Of a stretch of 64,000 nucleotides of DNA, positions 43,867 to 55,065 are shown one piece after another. The DNA is from Meconema thalassinum (taxonomy: Eukaryota; Arthropoda; Insecta; Orthoptera; Tettigoniidae): positions 360,388,779 through 360,452,778 of the forward strand of contig OX336393.1 in the NCBI GenBank assembly GCA_946902985.2, in the 5' to 3' direction. A model generated the notes under the pieces. The model saw only the letters and a list, made by a program, of their open reading frames with translations, ran no database searches and was not told the DNA's origin. The position numbers and the translations under genes are program-made. How positions within the stretch are numbered: the stretch's first letter is position 1; each line of letters starts with the position of its first letter.

Positions 43867-44439
43867 CGAGGCACGTCCAGAAAGTAAGTTCCGTTTGGTA
43901 ATTAAATTAAATTGTGTACAGATAGAGAAAAAATATTTATTGCACAACATTCTACACCTCTTAAACTACTTTTCCACATAACTGCCGAACTTTTGCAGGC
44001 GTTTATCATAGCGTGGCACAAGTTTTTGGATACCTTCTTCATAGAAGTTTGCCGCCGACCCGGAAACGGGAGTGAATACTCCCCTGTAAGATATACTACT
44101 GTTTAGCCACCACTGTTGGGCAAATTGTGTATGTGGTCAGGAGAACTCCTAATCATAAGCAGTTCTCCTGGTAAGCACGCAATTTGCCTAACAGTTGAGG
44201 CCAAACGGTAGGATACCTTACAGGGGAGTCTTCGCTCTCGTTTACGGGTCGGCGGCAAACTTCTATGAAGAAGGTATCCAAAAACTTGTGCCACGCTATG
44301 ACAAATGCCTGCAAAATTTCGGCAGTTATGTAGAAAAGTAGTTTAAGAGGTGTAGAATGTTGTGCAATAAATAATTTTTCTGTGTCTGTACACAATTTAT
44401 TTTATTCCCAAACGGAACTTACTTTCTGGACGTGCCTCG
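43867..44439. mobile_element. Mariner-type fold-back MITE inside the phased array
   Basis: Starts CGAGGCACGTCCAGAAAGTA and ends with the inverse, flanked by TA (43865-43866 and 44440-44441). The arms are over 200 bp each (AAGTTTTTGGATACCTTCTT and its inverse inside). The ends look like mariner terminal repeats. Mirror frames on both strands are by-products of the palindrome. Confidence 0.88.
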
Positions 44440-44478
44440 TATGTTACTGTTGCGGAGGTATAGAATGCCGGTGATATA

Positions 44479-45327
44479 CGGTGTGTCTTTTATGTACCTT
44501 TGGAGAATGATAGGTCATGTAGGGGACGGGTATAGACATAATTTGAGATAGGGAACTTGGGGTCGGAGCGGCCTCCTTAACCCCTAAAATAATGGTTGAT
44601 TCAGGCTCTCCACCCTGTAAGTTAGGCAACCGACTCAAGCCTCTATTACCTTTCTCAATCCTTTAACTTTTGGCTACCGGGTGAGTTAGCCGTGGTGGTT
44701 ACGGCATGACTGATGGCAGTCGCTCACATCCGGGAGGCGAGGAGGTTCGAATCCCCCCGCCGGCAACCTTGAAGATGGTCTTCTGTGGTTTCCCATCTTC
44801 CTTCCAGGCAAATGCCGGGGTTGGTCCCTAACTATAGGCCACAGCCGCTACCTTCCAACTCCTCGTCCTTACATTCCAACTTCCCTCCTTCCCTCCCCAA
44901 CGGTACTTGTAGCTCACCCATTGGGTGTCCGTCTCGAAGCAGCTACAAAACTGGCGAGCCGAACATGTCCTCGGACACTCCCGGCACTAAAAGCCATTCG
45001 CTAAAAAAAAAAAAAAAAAAAAAAAAAACTATTGGCTAGATTCTTCTCAAAATGTGGCGCTGGCAAGGGCTACCGGCCTTTCGCATCGCAACACTATCCA
45101 TTATGCCAGCGCCACATGGTGAGATGAATCTTGCCAAAAGTTAAAGGATTGAGAAGGTAATAGTGGCTTGGGTCGGTTGCCTAACTTACAGGGTGGAGGG
45201 CCTGAATCAACCCATATTTTAGGGGTTAAGGAGGCCGCTCCGACCCCAAGTTCCCTAACTCAAATTACTTCTATACCCGTCCCGTACACGACCTATCATT
45301 CTCCAAAGGTACATAATAGACACCCTG
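44479..45327. mobile_element. Fold-back element inside the phased array
   Basis: Starts CGGTGTGTCTTTTATGTACC and ends with GGTACATAATAGACACCCTG, flanked by TA (44477-44478 and 45328-45329). Arms of about 195 bp. It is the same family as 39510-40247 by end and arm sequence. The centre has a perfect 13-bp stem (ATGTGGCGCTGGC at 45052-45064 with its inverse at 45105-45117). A SINE is inserted near the centre. Confidence 0.85.
44677..45031 (+). repeat. SINE with poly(A) tail nested in the fold-back element
   Basis: Carries a B-box GGTTCGAATCC and a type C-like body (GATGGTCTTCTGTGGTTTCC, GGCAAATGCCGGGGTTGG), with an A run of 26 at 45003-45028. TTGGCTA occurs at 44670-44676 and 45032-45038. It is the innermost level of a three-level nest. 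Confidence 0.82.
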
Positions 45328-45461
45328 TATTTAGCGCGGATGCCATGTTGGATTAATGAAACGTAATAAAATAAGAAAGTCACGGTCGAGGTTGGACAAG
45401 GTAGCAGTATGCACTCACCGAGTTTCATTAAAATCCCTTCGGCCATTTAGATTTTATTAGT

Positions 45462-45504
<43 letters not shown>

Positions 45505-45589
45505 GCACACACACACACACAAACACAGATAAAATGTGATGCCATTAGCCTTTTTTTTTTTTCATAAATGAAAATAGGCTAGGAATATT

Positions 45590-46140
45590 AAGAAAACAGC
45601 CAAAACCACTGTCCTGTGTTAAATGTGTATTCAAATGCTTTTTGGCATTTTAAAGATATATTTTAATGGTTCTGTTTCAAATCTAGGCGCATGTTACGTC
45701 TTTACATTTCTTAAATATCCTTTTTTCTCAATATTCGTATCCTTTAACAAATACACACATATGTAAAACGCCAAAATAAGGCTGCCTATTAGGTGTTTTG
45801 CACACACGTAATGAGAACACGAAGACGAACATTGAGTGAGTTTTAGGCTGGGGAGTACAGTTGTAGCAATAGGCATGGAGTAGTTCTCTTGAAAATAACT
45901 GATAACTCAACAGGTTTTAAATAACACGACGCATTGTGGTAGCAACTCCATTAAATGTAAGATAACTTTTTATGGTCGTTAGAAAATACGGGTAACAGAA
46001 TTGACGATATATCAAGAGATCTCTACTGAAGCGACCAAAAGAGGCCAGATGACTTTATCCTCCATGGGTTTGTGAGTGTAGGTATATACACCATTTTTCA
46101 TTCTCAAAGTGACTGTAATATCATCATTAGACGGACCTCC
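45590..46140. other. Unassigned interval
   Basis: No recognisable element. Confidence 0.45.
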
Positions 46141-46144
46141 ATTA

Positions 46145-46400
46145 CCCATCTCACGAGTGCTACAGATCCTTAAGTGCTACTTTGCACGACGGCGAGCGCC
46201 AGCCGATGCTATGCGGCCCATATTTTTCAATCCCCCCGACACAGACGTTAGCTACCATAAAACGCGGTAGCGGTGCAGCATACTTAACGAAGGCACTGCT
46301 TTCCCTCTTCCTCTTGCTCAAAGTTAGACGGGCCTCGAACCTCAGGTCGTCAGGTGTAAAGTAAAGCGCTTTTACCGCTGATGTCTCATGCATACAGATG
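46145..46400 (-). repeat. Possible tRNA-headed SINE, degenerate
   Basis: The reverse complement has a tRNA-like head region near 46395-46330 (GACATCAGCGGTAAAAGCG, then GAGGTTCGAGGCCCG). No second copy in the window and no target-site duplication was found. Confidence 0.35.
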
Positions 46401-46484
46401 ACTCATGTCTTCAACTCAACCAATCACATAACGCCATCCTCTCTCCTCTCCTGATTACAACTCCTGTGCTAAGTTCCTTTCGGA

Positions 46485-46530
46485 TAGATCTCTCTCTCTC
46501 TCTATCTCTATCTCTCTCACACACACACGC
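46485..46530 (+). repeat. (TC)n/(CA)n microsatellite
   Basis: TCTCTCTC units with CTATCTCTAT interruptions, followed by ACACACAC. Confidence 0.9.
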
Positions 46531-47030
46531 TGAGATCTGTAGTTACGGGGGTAGACTTGTAAGGATCATCTCTCCAGTGAACGAGGCCTACAAAACTAAC
46601 TCGAAAGCTCCATCAAGAGCCAAATGGTCTCATCTCACAGCAAAGCCCTGGGAGGAGAAGGAAAAGGAATCTAAGAAAAGTTTCACCCAACAGACACACA
46701 GTGAAAGCCGTAACTATTCATTGGGGATGAAAATATGAGAATGTAATTTCTACTTATCGACTTCACACGACCCACAATGCAATTCGGTTCTCTGGCTCTT
46801 CTAGACTCGTAAATTTCGTTTTGAGCATGGAGAGGTACATACATTGCATATCGAGCAAATTGGTTGAATTTGTGCGGTAGGAAATACAGCGGTGTAACGT
46901 AGTTCCGCCACTTAAAACAACAATAACTACCTAAATAATGAAGTCCAATATCTTTAACTAACTAAATTCGTTTGAACAACTGTTTGTATAATTTAATATA
47001 ATATAGTCATTTAGACTTTCACGGCCCGTG
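46531..47030. other. Unassigned interval
   Basis: Nothing firmly recognised. A short CCACTTAAAACAACAATAAC near 46908 is possibly the end of a family H repeat. Confidence 0.45.
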
Positions 47031-47035
47031 TTACT

Positions 47036-47120
47036 ATTCATAATGTTGAATTTTGGGCTTATGCCGTGTTTATTATATATAATAAAACACGGCATAAGCC
47101 CAAAATTCAACATTATGAAT
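47036..47120. repeat. 85-bp near-perfect palindrome
   Basis: ATTCATAATGTTGAATTTTG at the left is the exact inverse of the right end. The arms run about 40 bp with a TTATATATAA-like centre and a single A/T length difference. Flanking sequence is AT-rich. It may be a collapsed MITE consisting of two inverted ends. Confidence 0.9.
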
Positions 47121-47592
47121 AATATAATATAATCCCCCTTCCGTCCAATCTAAATCGACTGTGAATTTTGCGGAACGAAAGGTTCACAGGCGAAATGAGA
47201 TTTGAACTTCAAGGGAATGGCAGGGTGAAAGAAACTCAAATCACCCTTCCGTCCAATCTTAACTTGACTGTGTTTCACAGGCGAAATGTAGAAAACCCGA
47301 GTTGCACTTCCAGGGAAACTCCAAACACAACCACCCTTCTCAGAAGTTTTAACTCAACACGACTCAACGGTTTGCTGCTGACTGTATATGGGGCAATAGG
47401 TTCGCCCATCTAGATAGGCTGTAACAGGGATGATAGACTCGCCCTTAGTTAGCTCGTAAACTGTCGCCTCAGTAGTTGAATGGACATGGTTGGAAGAAAT
47501 TAAAACGTAAAAACACTAATAGTGGGCGATGTATTGAAGATAGACATATGCTCTCGTAGACTATTTTGTAGGACGATTCTTAAACTCATAGT
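47121..47592. other. Unassigned interval
   Basis: Two related blocks (ACCCTTCCGTCCAATCTTAA and CCCCCTTCCGTCCAATCTAA) near 47135 and 47240 suggest a local duplication of about 100 bp. No other element was recognised. Confidence 0.45.
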
Positions 47593-48298
47593 TAGGGCTC
47601 GGATTTGTAGGTAAATAAATATTTTTTTATGTAAATACATATTTGAAACATTTTGTATATAAATACATAATTTCCTGCTTTTCACTTATTAGCACATAAA
47701 ATACATATTATTGACATTTTTTAAAATAAGTTCTGTGTTACTTCAACTTGGAAGAACCTGTGAGCTAATCTTCATGCAGAGCGTATGTCAGCTTGCAGCT
47801 GTGTTTTTATTATCTTGTCGCACCTTCCCACTCACTGTGGAAGCCGAGAATGCCTAAAGTAAAACCAACTGCAAGTTATCGTCTGCAGCAGTATGTTGCA
47901 GAATTTAAGGATAATTTTACTTCTGATGGAGGCGTTCTGTTTTGCCAACCATGTGGGAAAGCAATCAAGGCCGAACAGTGATCTCAAGTTACACAACACC
48001 TCGAAGGCAAGAAACATATTGCCGCAGTTTCGCGACTTCAGAAGAAGCGTTTCGCGATAATCGTCGGTCATTTATGATGGACAACCTGAAGATGTATCTC
48101 GTTCTGTATTGTAATGCTTCAGCAGTTAGTGAGACATAGAATAAATTGCATTCGTGAGTACTGCATATTGTTTATATTCACATTAATAAACTGAATTATA
48201 ATTACTTATTTTTACTTTCTTGTCACATATTTCAGTTATTTTAATACATAAAAAATAAATATTTTCTCGATTTTTAGCACCTAAAAATCCGAGCCCTA
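47593..48298 (+). mobile_element. Non-autonomous hAT element carrying a BED-finger remnant
   Basis: CTCATAGT is duplicated exactly at 47585-47592 and 48299-48306, the 8-bp duplication of hAT transposons. Terminal inverted repeats are TAGGGCTCGGATTT and its inverse. At 706 bp it is far too short for a transposase; it retains only an N-terminal zinc-finger-like coding stretch. Confidence 0.92.
47850..48050 (+). pseudogene. hAT transposase N-terminal BED-type zinc finger remnant
   Basis: An ATG at 47850 opens 43 codons (MPKVKPTASYRLQQYVAEFK, then FCQPCGKAIKAEQ) up to a TGA at 47979-47981. The same frame continues with SQVTQHLEGKKH, supplying the two histidines of a C-x2-C...H-x5-H finger. The stop thus falls in the middle of the finger; a single C-to-T change of an arginine codon would explain it. 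The protein resembles the start of hAT-derived CGG-binding-type proteins. The catalytic and dimerisation domains are absent. Confidence 0.75.
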
Positions 48299-48576
48299 CT
48301 CATAGTATATAGATATGTTTACGGTTTGCTCAGCGCAAGCATACAAAGCGCTCGAACGCTAGTTTTTTTCGACTTTTCCACTGAAATCGTTACTGCTCGT
48401 CTTAATTTGAGCATTAAAAATTATTTTCTACGGAATTCATCCTCAAGATATCCTTTACAGAATGGTGAAAACCACATCAAAATCTATCCAGTGGTTCTCG
48501 AGTTTACCCGTTACATCCAAGAATCGGGGACATTGTTTTATACTAAGTAGATATGTTTATTTCTTTATAGTTCGAT

Positions 48577-48607
48577 GTTTTCGGTCCTTCTGTGGGGCCT
48601 TCTTCAG
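48577..48607 (-). ncRNA. Hammerhead-like motif, degenerate
   Basis: On the minus strand: CTGAAGA, then a GGCCC/GGACC imperfect stem, then GAAAAC. It resembles the conserved core of a type seen in Penelope-like elements. The first stem II pair is wrong and stems I and III are not evident, so catalytic activity is unlikely. Confidence 0.3.
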
Positions 48608-48630
48608 CATGTCAATTAGACCAATACTAT

Positions 48631-51600
48631 ATTAGGTGTATGTGAAGAGAATTACAATATAAATTAACATAAATGTTGAAATGCACGTCCTTACAATTTA
48701 AATTAAGAAATATATGCATGTACTCAAATTCCAAAAGTCTTATATCCGTATTTGATTTGAAGCTTGAGCCATTTTTATGAGATATATAAGTTACTCCTTT
48801 GTGCCATTTTTATCTGACGTGATCAATGCACGCCTTTGTGAAACCTTGGCTGTGAAGCTATTAAGAGCCCTCTGATGTCTTAATACCATATATGGACATA
48901 TCTGCATCTTGTCCCCTTATTGGCCAGTGATTTATATTTTGGAAGGGGTCGTGACCAATCAAATTTTACCACGCAGTTACCTTTGTGTTGCGTCGTCATT
49001 TGCTTTGTTTCGAGGCATTTCTTTCTTGCAGCCAAGTAGGCTAGTCGTATTCCCATATTCTTGGGGAAGTGCCCGCGTTCAAGGTGAAACCATGGCGAGG
49101 TGTCTGTATGTCGTAATCTATATTGCTTTACTGTAGTTCAGTTTCATATTTCGGCAATTTAAAACTCTTATTCTGTGTTATTTTCTTTTGGTCGCGTGTA
49201 CTTGCCCCCTCCCGATATTTTCCCTCCGCCCTTTGTGTGCGTGTAATTGCTGGTGAGTTTTTGTTTTGTATGGTAGTGTTATTTTCATTTATTTTGATAA
49301 CGTAGTTTTTGTACTTTAAGGGTTGAAAGTTATGTGGCTGTCTTCGATTTATTCTGGAGTGCGTGACGGTGGGTTTGCCTACCTTGTAGGGGGCACCTTT
49401 GAGTCTGTCATTCAGAGTGTATCTTATCGTAGAACAACATAACGGGATTGCAGATTATTTTTCTTGCTTCCCGTAATGCTTTGTTCTTTATCTAAAGAGT
49501 TCACAAAAGGAGTTCTCACCATTGCATTTTGCTGGTGACCTAACCTGTGATATTCTTGTGTCTGTGAATGCCCATATTTTGCGCATCACATATTTTCGTC
49601 GTCTTTGTGTGCCCTTATCTCCTACGCATACTTTCAATTTTTAAAGTATATTTTTGGCATTGCCGATAATTTAATGTAATTTTTCCTTTTGTCTAATTTC
49701 CTATTTTTCTCGTAACTCACTCGTTCTTGCATGTGCCTCCGCGTCTTTCTTCCTCACTCCTCCCCTCCCTCTCACCCCTCTCCACCCCATTCTGAACCAT
49801 TGTACCCCCTCCTATTTTGTTCATCCCTTTTGACACGCTTTGTCTAAATTTAGAGAACGTATCTTGACTTCGTTGAGTGTAGTCGTTTCTGAGTTTTGTC
49901 TTTTTATTTAATTGCGACATACTTACATTTAGTCATCGTTTCATCTTGCCTTGAACACGTTACCTTAACTTATCTTATTTTATTTCATTTTAATATAATT
50001 TAATTTAGTATATTTTCGATTTTCTTCCTAATTTGTATTTTTTCTTGCGGTAAACTAATTTTGTGGTTTATTTGTTGGTCATTTCTCTTCTTGCTTTTAA
50101 TATCTCTGGGATCGTTGTGCATTTTAGTTGTTATTTTAATACATTTTATCTTTGCCTAAGTATCTCTGCTTTTGCGTCACGTCTTATTTTAATTTTAGTA
50201 ACCTTCTTCGAGTTTTGTCTGGTTTTTGCTATATTTCGGTTTGTCGGTCTTATTAGCGTACTTGTGACGTTAATACGACCTACACGGCCTCTGATTTAAA
50301 TTTGTTCATCTTTGGATTTTACCGTAGTTTAATTTTATTTAGCTTTCCCCCTTCCTTTTGGGATTGCTTTCTGGTTTGCCTTTTAAAATTTGGGTCCAGC
50401 GAAAGCCAAACAAGACTGCGATCTCTCCGTTTTTCTTTCTTCTATTTTATTTTATTTTATATTTCTTCGGGGATAGGGGAAGAGCTTCAGCTACGTTTCC
50501 ACTGACGTCTGCTGCGTACGTAAGTATATGTTTATTTCTATTACTTCATCTAAGTTGCGTACAAGCTGTAGATCGTTACTTAATTTATCTTACAGTTTTT
50601 GATTCACGAAGTTAAATTTAGTTGAGACTTGTTGCAGAATCTGTGCAGTTTGTCCTTTGTAAATGTTATTTTTAAATTGGTGAAGGAACTTTGATTCGTC
50701 CTTCAGTTTATAATGATTGATATTGTCATTCGTTGTAATGTAACCCATGATTGCTTTCAATGTTTCATAAAGAAAAGGAAAAGCTTCTGTACATCTACCT
50801 TCTGCCGAGACTAATTGATAACTGACTGAATGGCAGAAAGAGGGTTTATCAAAAATTACAAGTGAGCGTTAAACGACGTTCAGGGCTCAAAAGCGTACTG
50901 GAATGTTTCTTGTGTTAGGTTGTTGCGTTAATACTCGGATGTCACGCCTTAAAAGATTTAAGAAAGCTACTTGTATTCTATCGACTTGGTTTACCTGGAT
51001 ACAAAAATAACTTCATTTTGGTTCCATCATATTGAGCCCATGTACCATTGGTTCAAGGGGTCGAATCCATATTTATGGTAAAAAGAAGGAAGGAAATATA
51101 CAGTCTTTAGAATGACTTGGAAAGATTTTATACAAGAGGACTGGTTATATGTTGTGCAATAATAATGAGCCCAGGTGGCCAGGAAATGATATCACGCGTG
51201 ACGCACCGATAAGGGGCCGATCATGGCTATAATTAGAACAAGAGGAACTTTCCGTGCGGAGTGAGTGAGAGAACGTTTCGGAAATTGAGCTTACGTTGCA
51301 GTAACACGGCAACCGCGCTGTTATGCAAGAAGGAGAATAATTAGATTTAAGCCATTTGCGAACATAAAAGTAACAAAAGTAATACATCATTGTGAATCAT
51401 TTCGGAATAGAGATTTTTGTGTGGAGAAAAAGGTTTTAATAACTGCCTAGAAAAGAAGTGCAAATGCGGCATTACGTAATTAAAAGTTCCCCGAGACCCG
51501 AGGTGGTAGGGATTAAAAATCAACTACAACACCCACGTATCTTAAGAGTAAATATCATTTAATATCTCAGAATTGTACGATCGATTTTCATGTGCAAAGA

Positions 51601-51700
51601 GGTCAGTTTACGTTTAGAAGACGACCTTTCCAGAGATATAATTTTCAATAGTGTGCGACTATTGCTTCAAAAATTAGCTATGAAAAAGACGAGGACTTTA
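48631..51700. other. Unassigned 3 kb AT-rich interval, T-rich from 49600 to 50520
   Basis: The plus strand is strongly T-rich, with C/T tracts near 49735-49800 and TTTTATTTTA runs at 49975-50010 and 50438-50462. Frames such as 50063-50299 give low-complexity hydrophobic translations, a by-product of the T bias. No recognisable gene was found. Confidence 0.45.
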
Positions 51701-51719
51701 TCTTTTTGTAGCCAAAAAG

Positions 51720-51757
51720 TATAAAAGTCCTGGCAGAGCCAGACCAATCATTCAGTT
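51720..51757 (+). promoter_or_regulatory. Candidate Pol II core promoter (TATA and initiator)
   Basis: TATAAAAG at 51720-51727 and TCATTC at 51748-51753, which matches the arthropod initiator TCAKTY. If its A (51750) is +1, the TATA starts at -30, the canonical distance. It could be the promoter of a degraded LTR element extending to 59134. Confidence 0.5.
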
Positions 51758-51846
51758 TACCAAGGGCGCGGGAGCGCATGGTACTGTTTCGACAACAATT
51801 CAGTCTACCATAGGTGCCTGAGGGCACGGTGCTGTTTCGCAAATGC
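51751..51846 (+). repeat. Imperfect tandem duplication downstream of the promoter
   Basis: TTCAGTTTACCAAGGGCGCG...GGTACTGTTTCG is repeated as TTCAGTCTACCATAGGTGCC...GGTGCTGTTTCG about 52 bp later. Confidence 0.75.
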
Positions 51847-53803
51847 AGTTTACAGCAGACCTTGTGGGGAGGTGCTGCATCACAGTGTCCAGATCAGAGT
51901 ACGAGAAGTATCATCATAGTATCACCGTGTGAAGACTTAGGAAAATCCTAGTACAGGATTTAGTTCAGCAAGCGTCAGTCTTTATAGTGAAAAGTTCCGT
52001 ATTACAGTCAAAATAGGCTGCGAACTTAAAGAACAGGCGATAGGTCTTCAAATAACAGTTCAGTAAAACGACAGAAAGTATCGTAACGTTTGAAGTACCA
52101 ACGATAGAGAAACAAACAGTTCTATAAAAGTTAAGGAACCCGATCAGGGTCGGACAAAAATAGTAACGCCTAGTGTATCAAAATATATAGGAACTAGAGC
52201 GCCGAAGAAAATAAGAAGGGAAAATTTAATCCAAGACATTGTCTAACAGGAGACAAACGAACAGTAAGAGCATTAAGGTAGGAAACTAATTAAAGGGATA
52301 GCCATAAGTGCTAGGGAATCATAGGTCACCGATAAAATATTCGAAAGGCCGTAACAGAACAGACTGTAGCTAGACCAATTAAATAGTGTCTAGAAAGAAG
52401 CGATTTCGAGCTAATAAAAATAGAAGCCGATCGTCAGGAAACCGGATTTGAGGAATAGCCGTTCCAGGGAAGGGTAGATTGATTGAGACTTTCATCATCT
52501 TGCCAGATAGGAAGTCAACGTCTAAGAGTGTCAACCCTTGGAAACGGGAAAGAAGGAATCACGTGAGTAAAGGCAAAAAGCAAAGCCTTCGTGATTAAAA
52601 GCAGTGTAATGTAAATATAGTTAAATCCGTTTAAGTGTTATAATTTTTAGTGAATGTATTTGTGTATGATAAAAGAATACAAAATTGTATTCAATATGTT
52701 ACCAGTGTTGAAGGTAAATAATATGTTTGTGTATCAAGAAGTGTTAAAGTGTGAAATGGAATTAGGGAAGATGGCTTAAACACATTCAAGTGGGCAAAAT
52801 GAAACATCGTTGGAAAGTCCGGTCGGGGACCGACATGTCATGTGAGTAACCATTTCATTATGTTATGTGTTGGGAGGATTTGCTTACAAACCACCTGAGA
52901 ACGAAAAGAATAGGGATGTTTTTAAATAATAAAGAAAAGAATAATAGCACGATCTGAACGATTAAAATGGAGAAAGTATAAAATAATTATGTGAAATGAA
53001 TAAATCCCTTAGGGGAAATGTATGAAATAAAATATCAGTGTATTGGATAAATGATTTAATTATATGAAAGCAAGCGTAGTAATAATAATAACCATTATAT
53101 GAATGAATAATGTTTATAATGAATTATATGAAAGTAGTAGCTTTCGAGCTCCTTTAAAAAAGAATTAATACTTGTGGTGAACACATTGTTTTGAGATAAA
53201 GCGATTATTGGCACGGGAGTGGATTAATATCAAATTGAGATGTAGATCAAATTTGTATTGTTGAATCTATCAGTTCTTTGAAAGCAATTTGGCTCAGTAA
53301 CATGTAAGCGCTGTGAAGCACATTAAAGAAATTTGTCACGCTAGGAACGCGTTGGAATACTCGGTAAATTTAATTATGAGTGCAGTTGGTCGCGGTAATT
53401 GAGCAATGGTAAGTCCTCTGATCACGAGGCCATGTGTGTCTTATATTGTAGAAGGGTGTGAAATATTTGTTGTATTATGAGCGCAGGTTATAGACAGAGG
53501 TCGCCCTAAGTCGCGAATGTGTAAGTCCTCCAGTATGGGATATGGTTCCCGAGGGAGTGAAAGGAATCGAACCCAGGTTCATCTATTATTGAAGCCCTTA
53601 AATATTTGTTGTTTTATTGAATTATTCTTACCCACCAATGAGGATACTTCATAATTAATAAATGCCGAGTTTAAGAGAATAAGTTCTTGTGAACCTCAAT
53701 AGAAATAGTATAATTTTATTTAGCGTATGGCATAAGTATACAATTAAATGTGATATATGATATAAATATAATATTAAATATGATACAATAACAAGAAACA
53801 ATT

Positions 53804-55065
53804 TCAAATAGAAATGTCCAGTCCTTCGATCCACTTTAGTGCTGCCTCTGATGGGATCAAGAAATCAGCCCAGCTACCCGAGTAGGCTCTCAGCTTGCAG
53901 CTGCCGACGATATGAGCGATGGTTTGCCGTGGAGCACCACAGTCGCATTCTGGTGACGTTAAACAGTTCCACTTGTAGAGTGAGTCCCTGCATCTTCCAT
54001 GGCCTGTCCGAACTCTGTTAAGAGTGGCCCACTGCCTGCGTGGTAGATGGAATCCACTAGCAATTTGCGCACCAGAAAAGATGTTGTGTAGGGACAAGTC
54101 TGTGGAAGTTTCCCAACGGTCTTTCCAAACTTTCACAGCGTCGAAGTTGTTGTGGGCCATGTCGGTAGCATCACGCAAAGGTGGATGGCGTGACTTCAAT
54201 CTTTGAAGATTGAGTGCAGGGATGTCTTCTTGTATGGGTAGTTCAGGATTTCTGCAGATTTTTTGGTACTCTCTTAATAGGGCATTCGATCTGCGCAGAT
54301 CAGGTGGAATTATTCCCGTGAGCAGCGGGAGCCAATGGATTGGCGTGGATCTGATTGTGCCCGAAATAAGGCGCATGCTGTTGTTTAGCTGCGTGTCAAC
54401 ATATCGGGTATACGGGCTATTTAACCATACTGGAGAGCAGTACTCTGCACTGGTGTAAACCAGACCAAGGGCAGAATGTCGTAGAGTGCTTGCAGTAGAT
54501 CCCCAAGTGGTCCCACACAGTTTCTGAAGAATGTTGTTCCGAGTTTTCAGTTTCTTTGATAAGTTCAATAGATGTTGCTTGAATGATAAAGTGCGATCTA
54601 AGGTTATACCAAGATATTTAGGAAACCAGTTATGACGAAGAACTCGGTTACAGAAGCTTATGTTCAATTTGCTGTTAGCCAGTCGGTTATTTAAGTGGAA
54701 GCATGACACTTCTGTTTTACTTGCACTAGGACTGAGTCTCCATTTCTTGAAATAGACCTCTAGAGTGGACAGGTCCCTTGTGAGGATTTCCTCAGTTTTC
54801 TTGAGATCTTGGTGCTGTGTGGCTAGTGCAAGATCATCAGCATAACAGAATTTCCTGCAATTTGTCTCAGGAAGATCAGAGATGTATAGATTGAACAGTA
54901 GAGGGGACAGAACTGATCCTTGGGGTAAACCATTCTTGAGTTTTCTCTCTGAATAGTATAATGAAAGCCATGCTTGTTCAAAGAACTACATAATGAAACA
55001 GCTGTGTAAGCTAAGAGTCGTTCGTCCCGTGTGGGCGAGGACCGTAATGTCTGCCTCCCCTGCAA
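53804..55065 (-). pseudogene. LINE reverse transcriptase, 5'-truncated
   Basis: Minus-strand translation runs from AVSLCSSLNKHGFHYTI through a frameshift near 54935-54990 into NGLPQGSVLSPLLFNLYISD and FCYADD (YADD catalytic site at 54833-54844). It continues through PKYLGITLDRTLSFKQHL (thumb) to a long C-terminal part with AEYCSPVW, IHWLPLLTGIIPPDLRR and a Cys/His motif, CDCGAPRQTIAHIVGSC, ending at 53804. The upstream fingers and the endonuclease are missing. From the frameshift to the stop the frame is open over about 380 codons, so this is fairly young. The clade is uncertain (Jockey-like or RTE-like by texture). It lies opposite to the surrounding element. Confidence 0.85.

Larger units (their letters stand above)
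43565..45585 (+). repeat. Phased-module array type I, copy split by two insertions
   Basis: Type I modules at 43628 and 43774 (spacing 146) and at 45344. Removing the TA-flanked elements 43867-44439 and 44479-45327 (with one TA each) makes the third spacing 144 bp. The copy ends in a long CA microsatellite (45464-45530), a GATGCCATTAGCC block and the AAAATAGGCT hairpin, as at 30075-30184. Confidence 0.82.

Noticed and set aside
43912..44395. Mirror-image frames on both strands with nearly the same protein
   Set aside because: They arise from the inverted arms of the MITE at 43867-44439, not from genes.
49600..50520. Hydrophobic frames that look like multi-span membrane proteins
   Set aside because: The plus strand is strongly T-rich here, which alone yields Phe/Leu/Ile/Val-rich translations. 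No splice or start context supports a gene.
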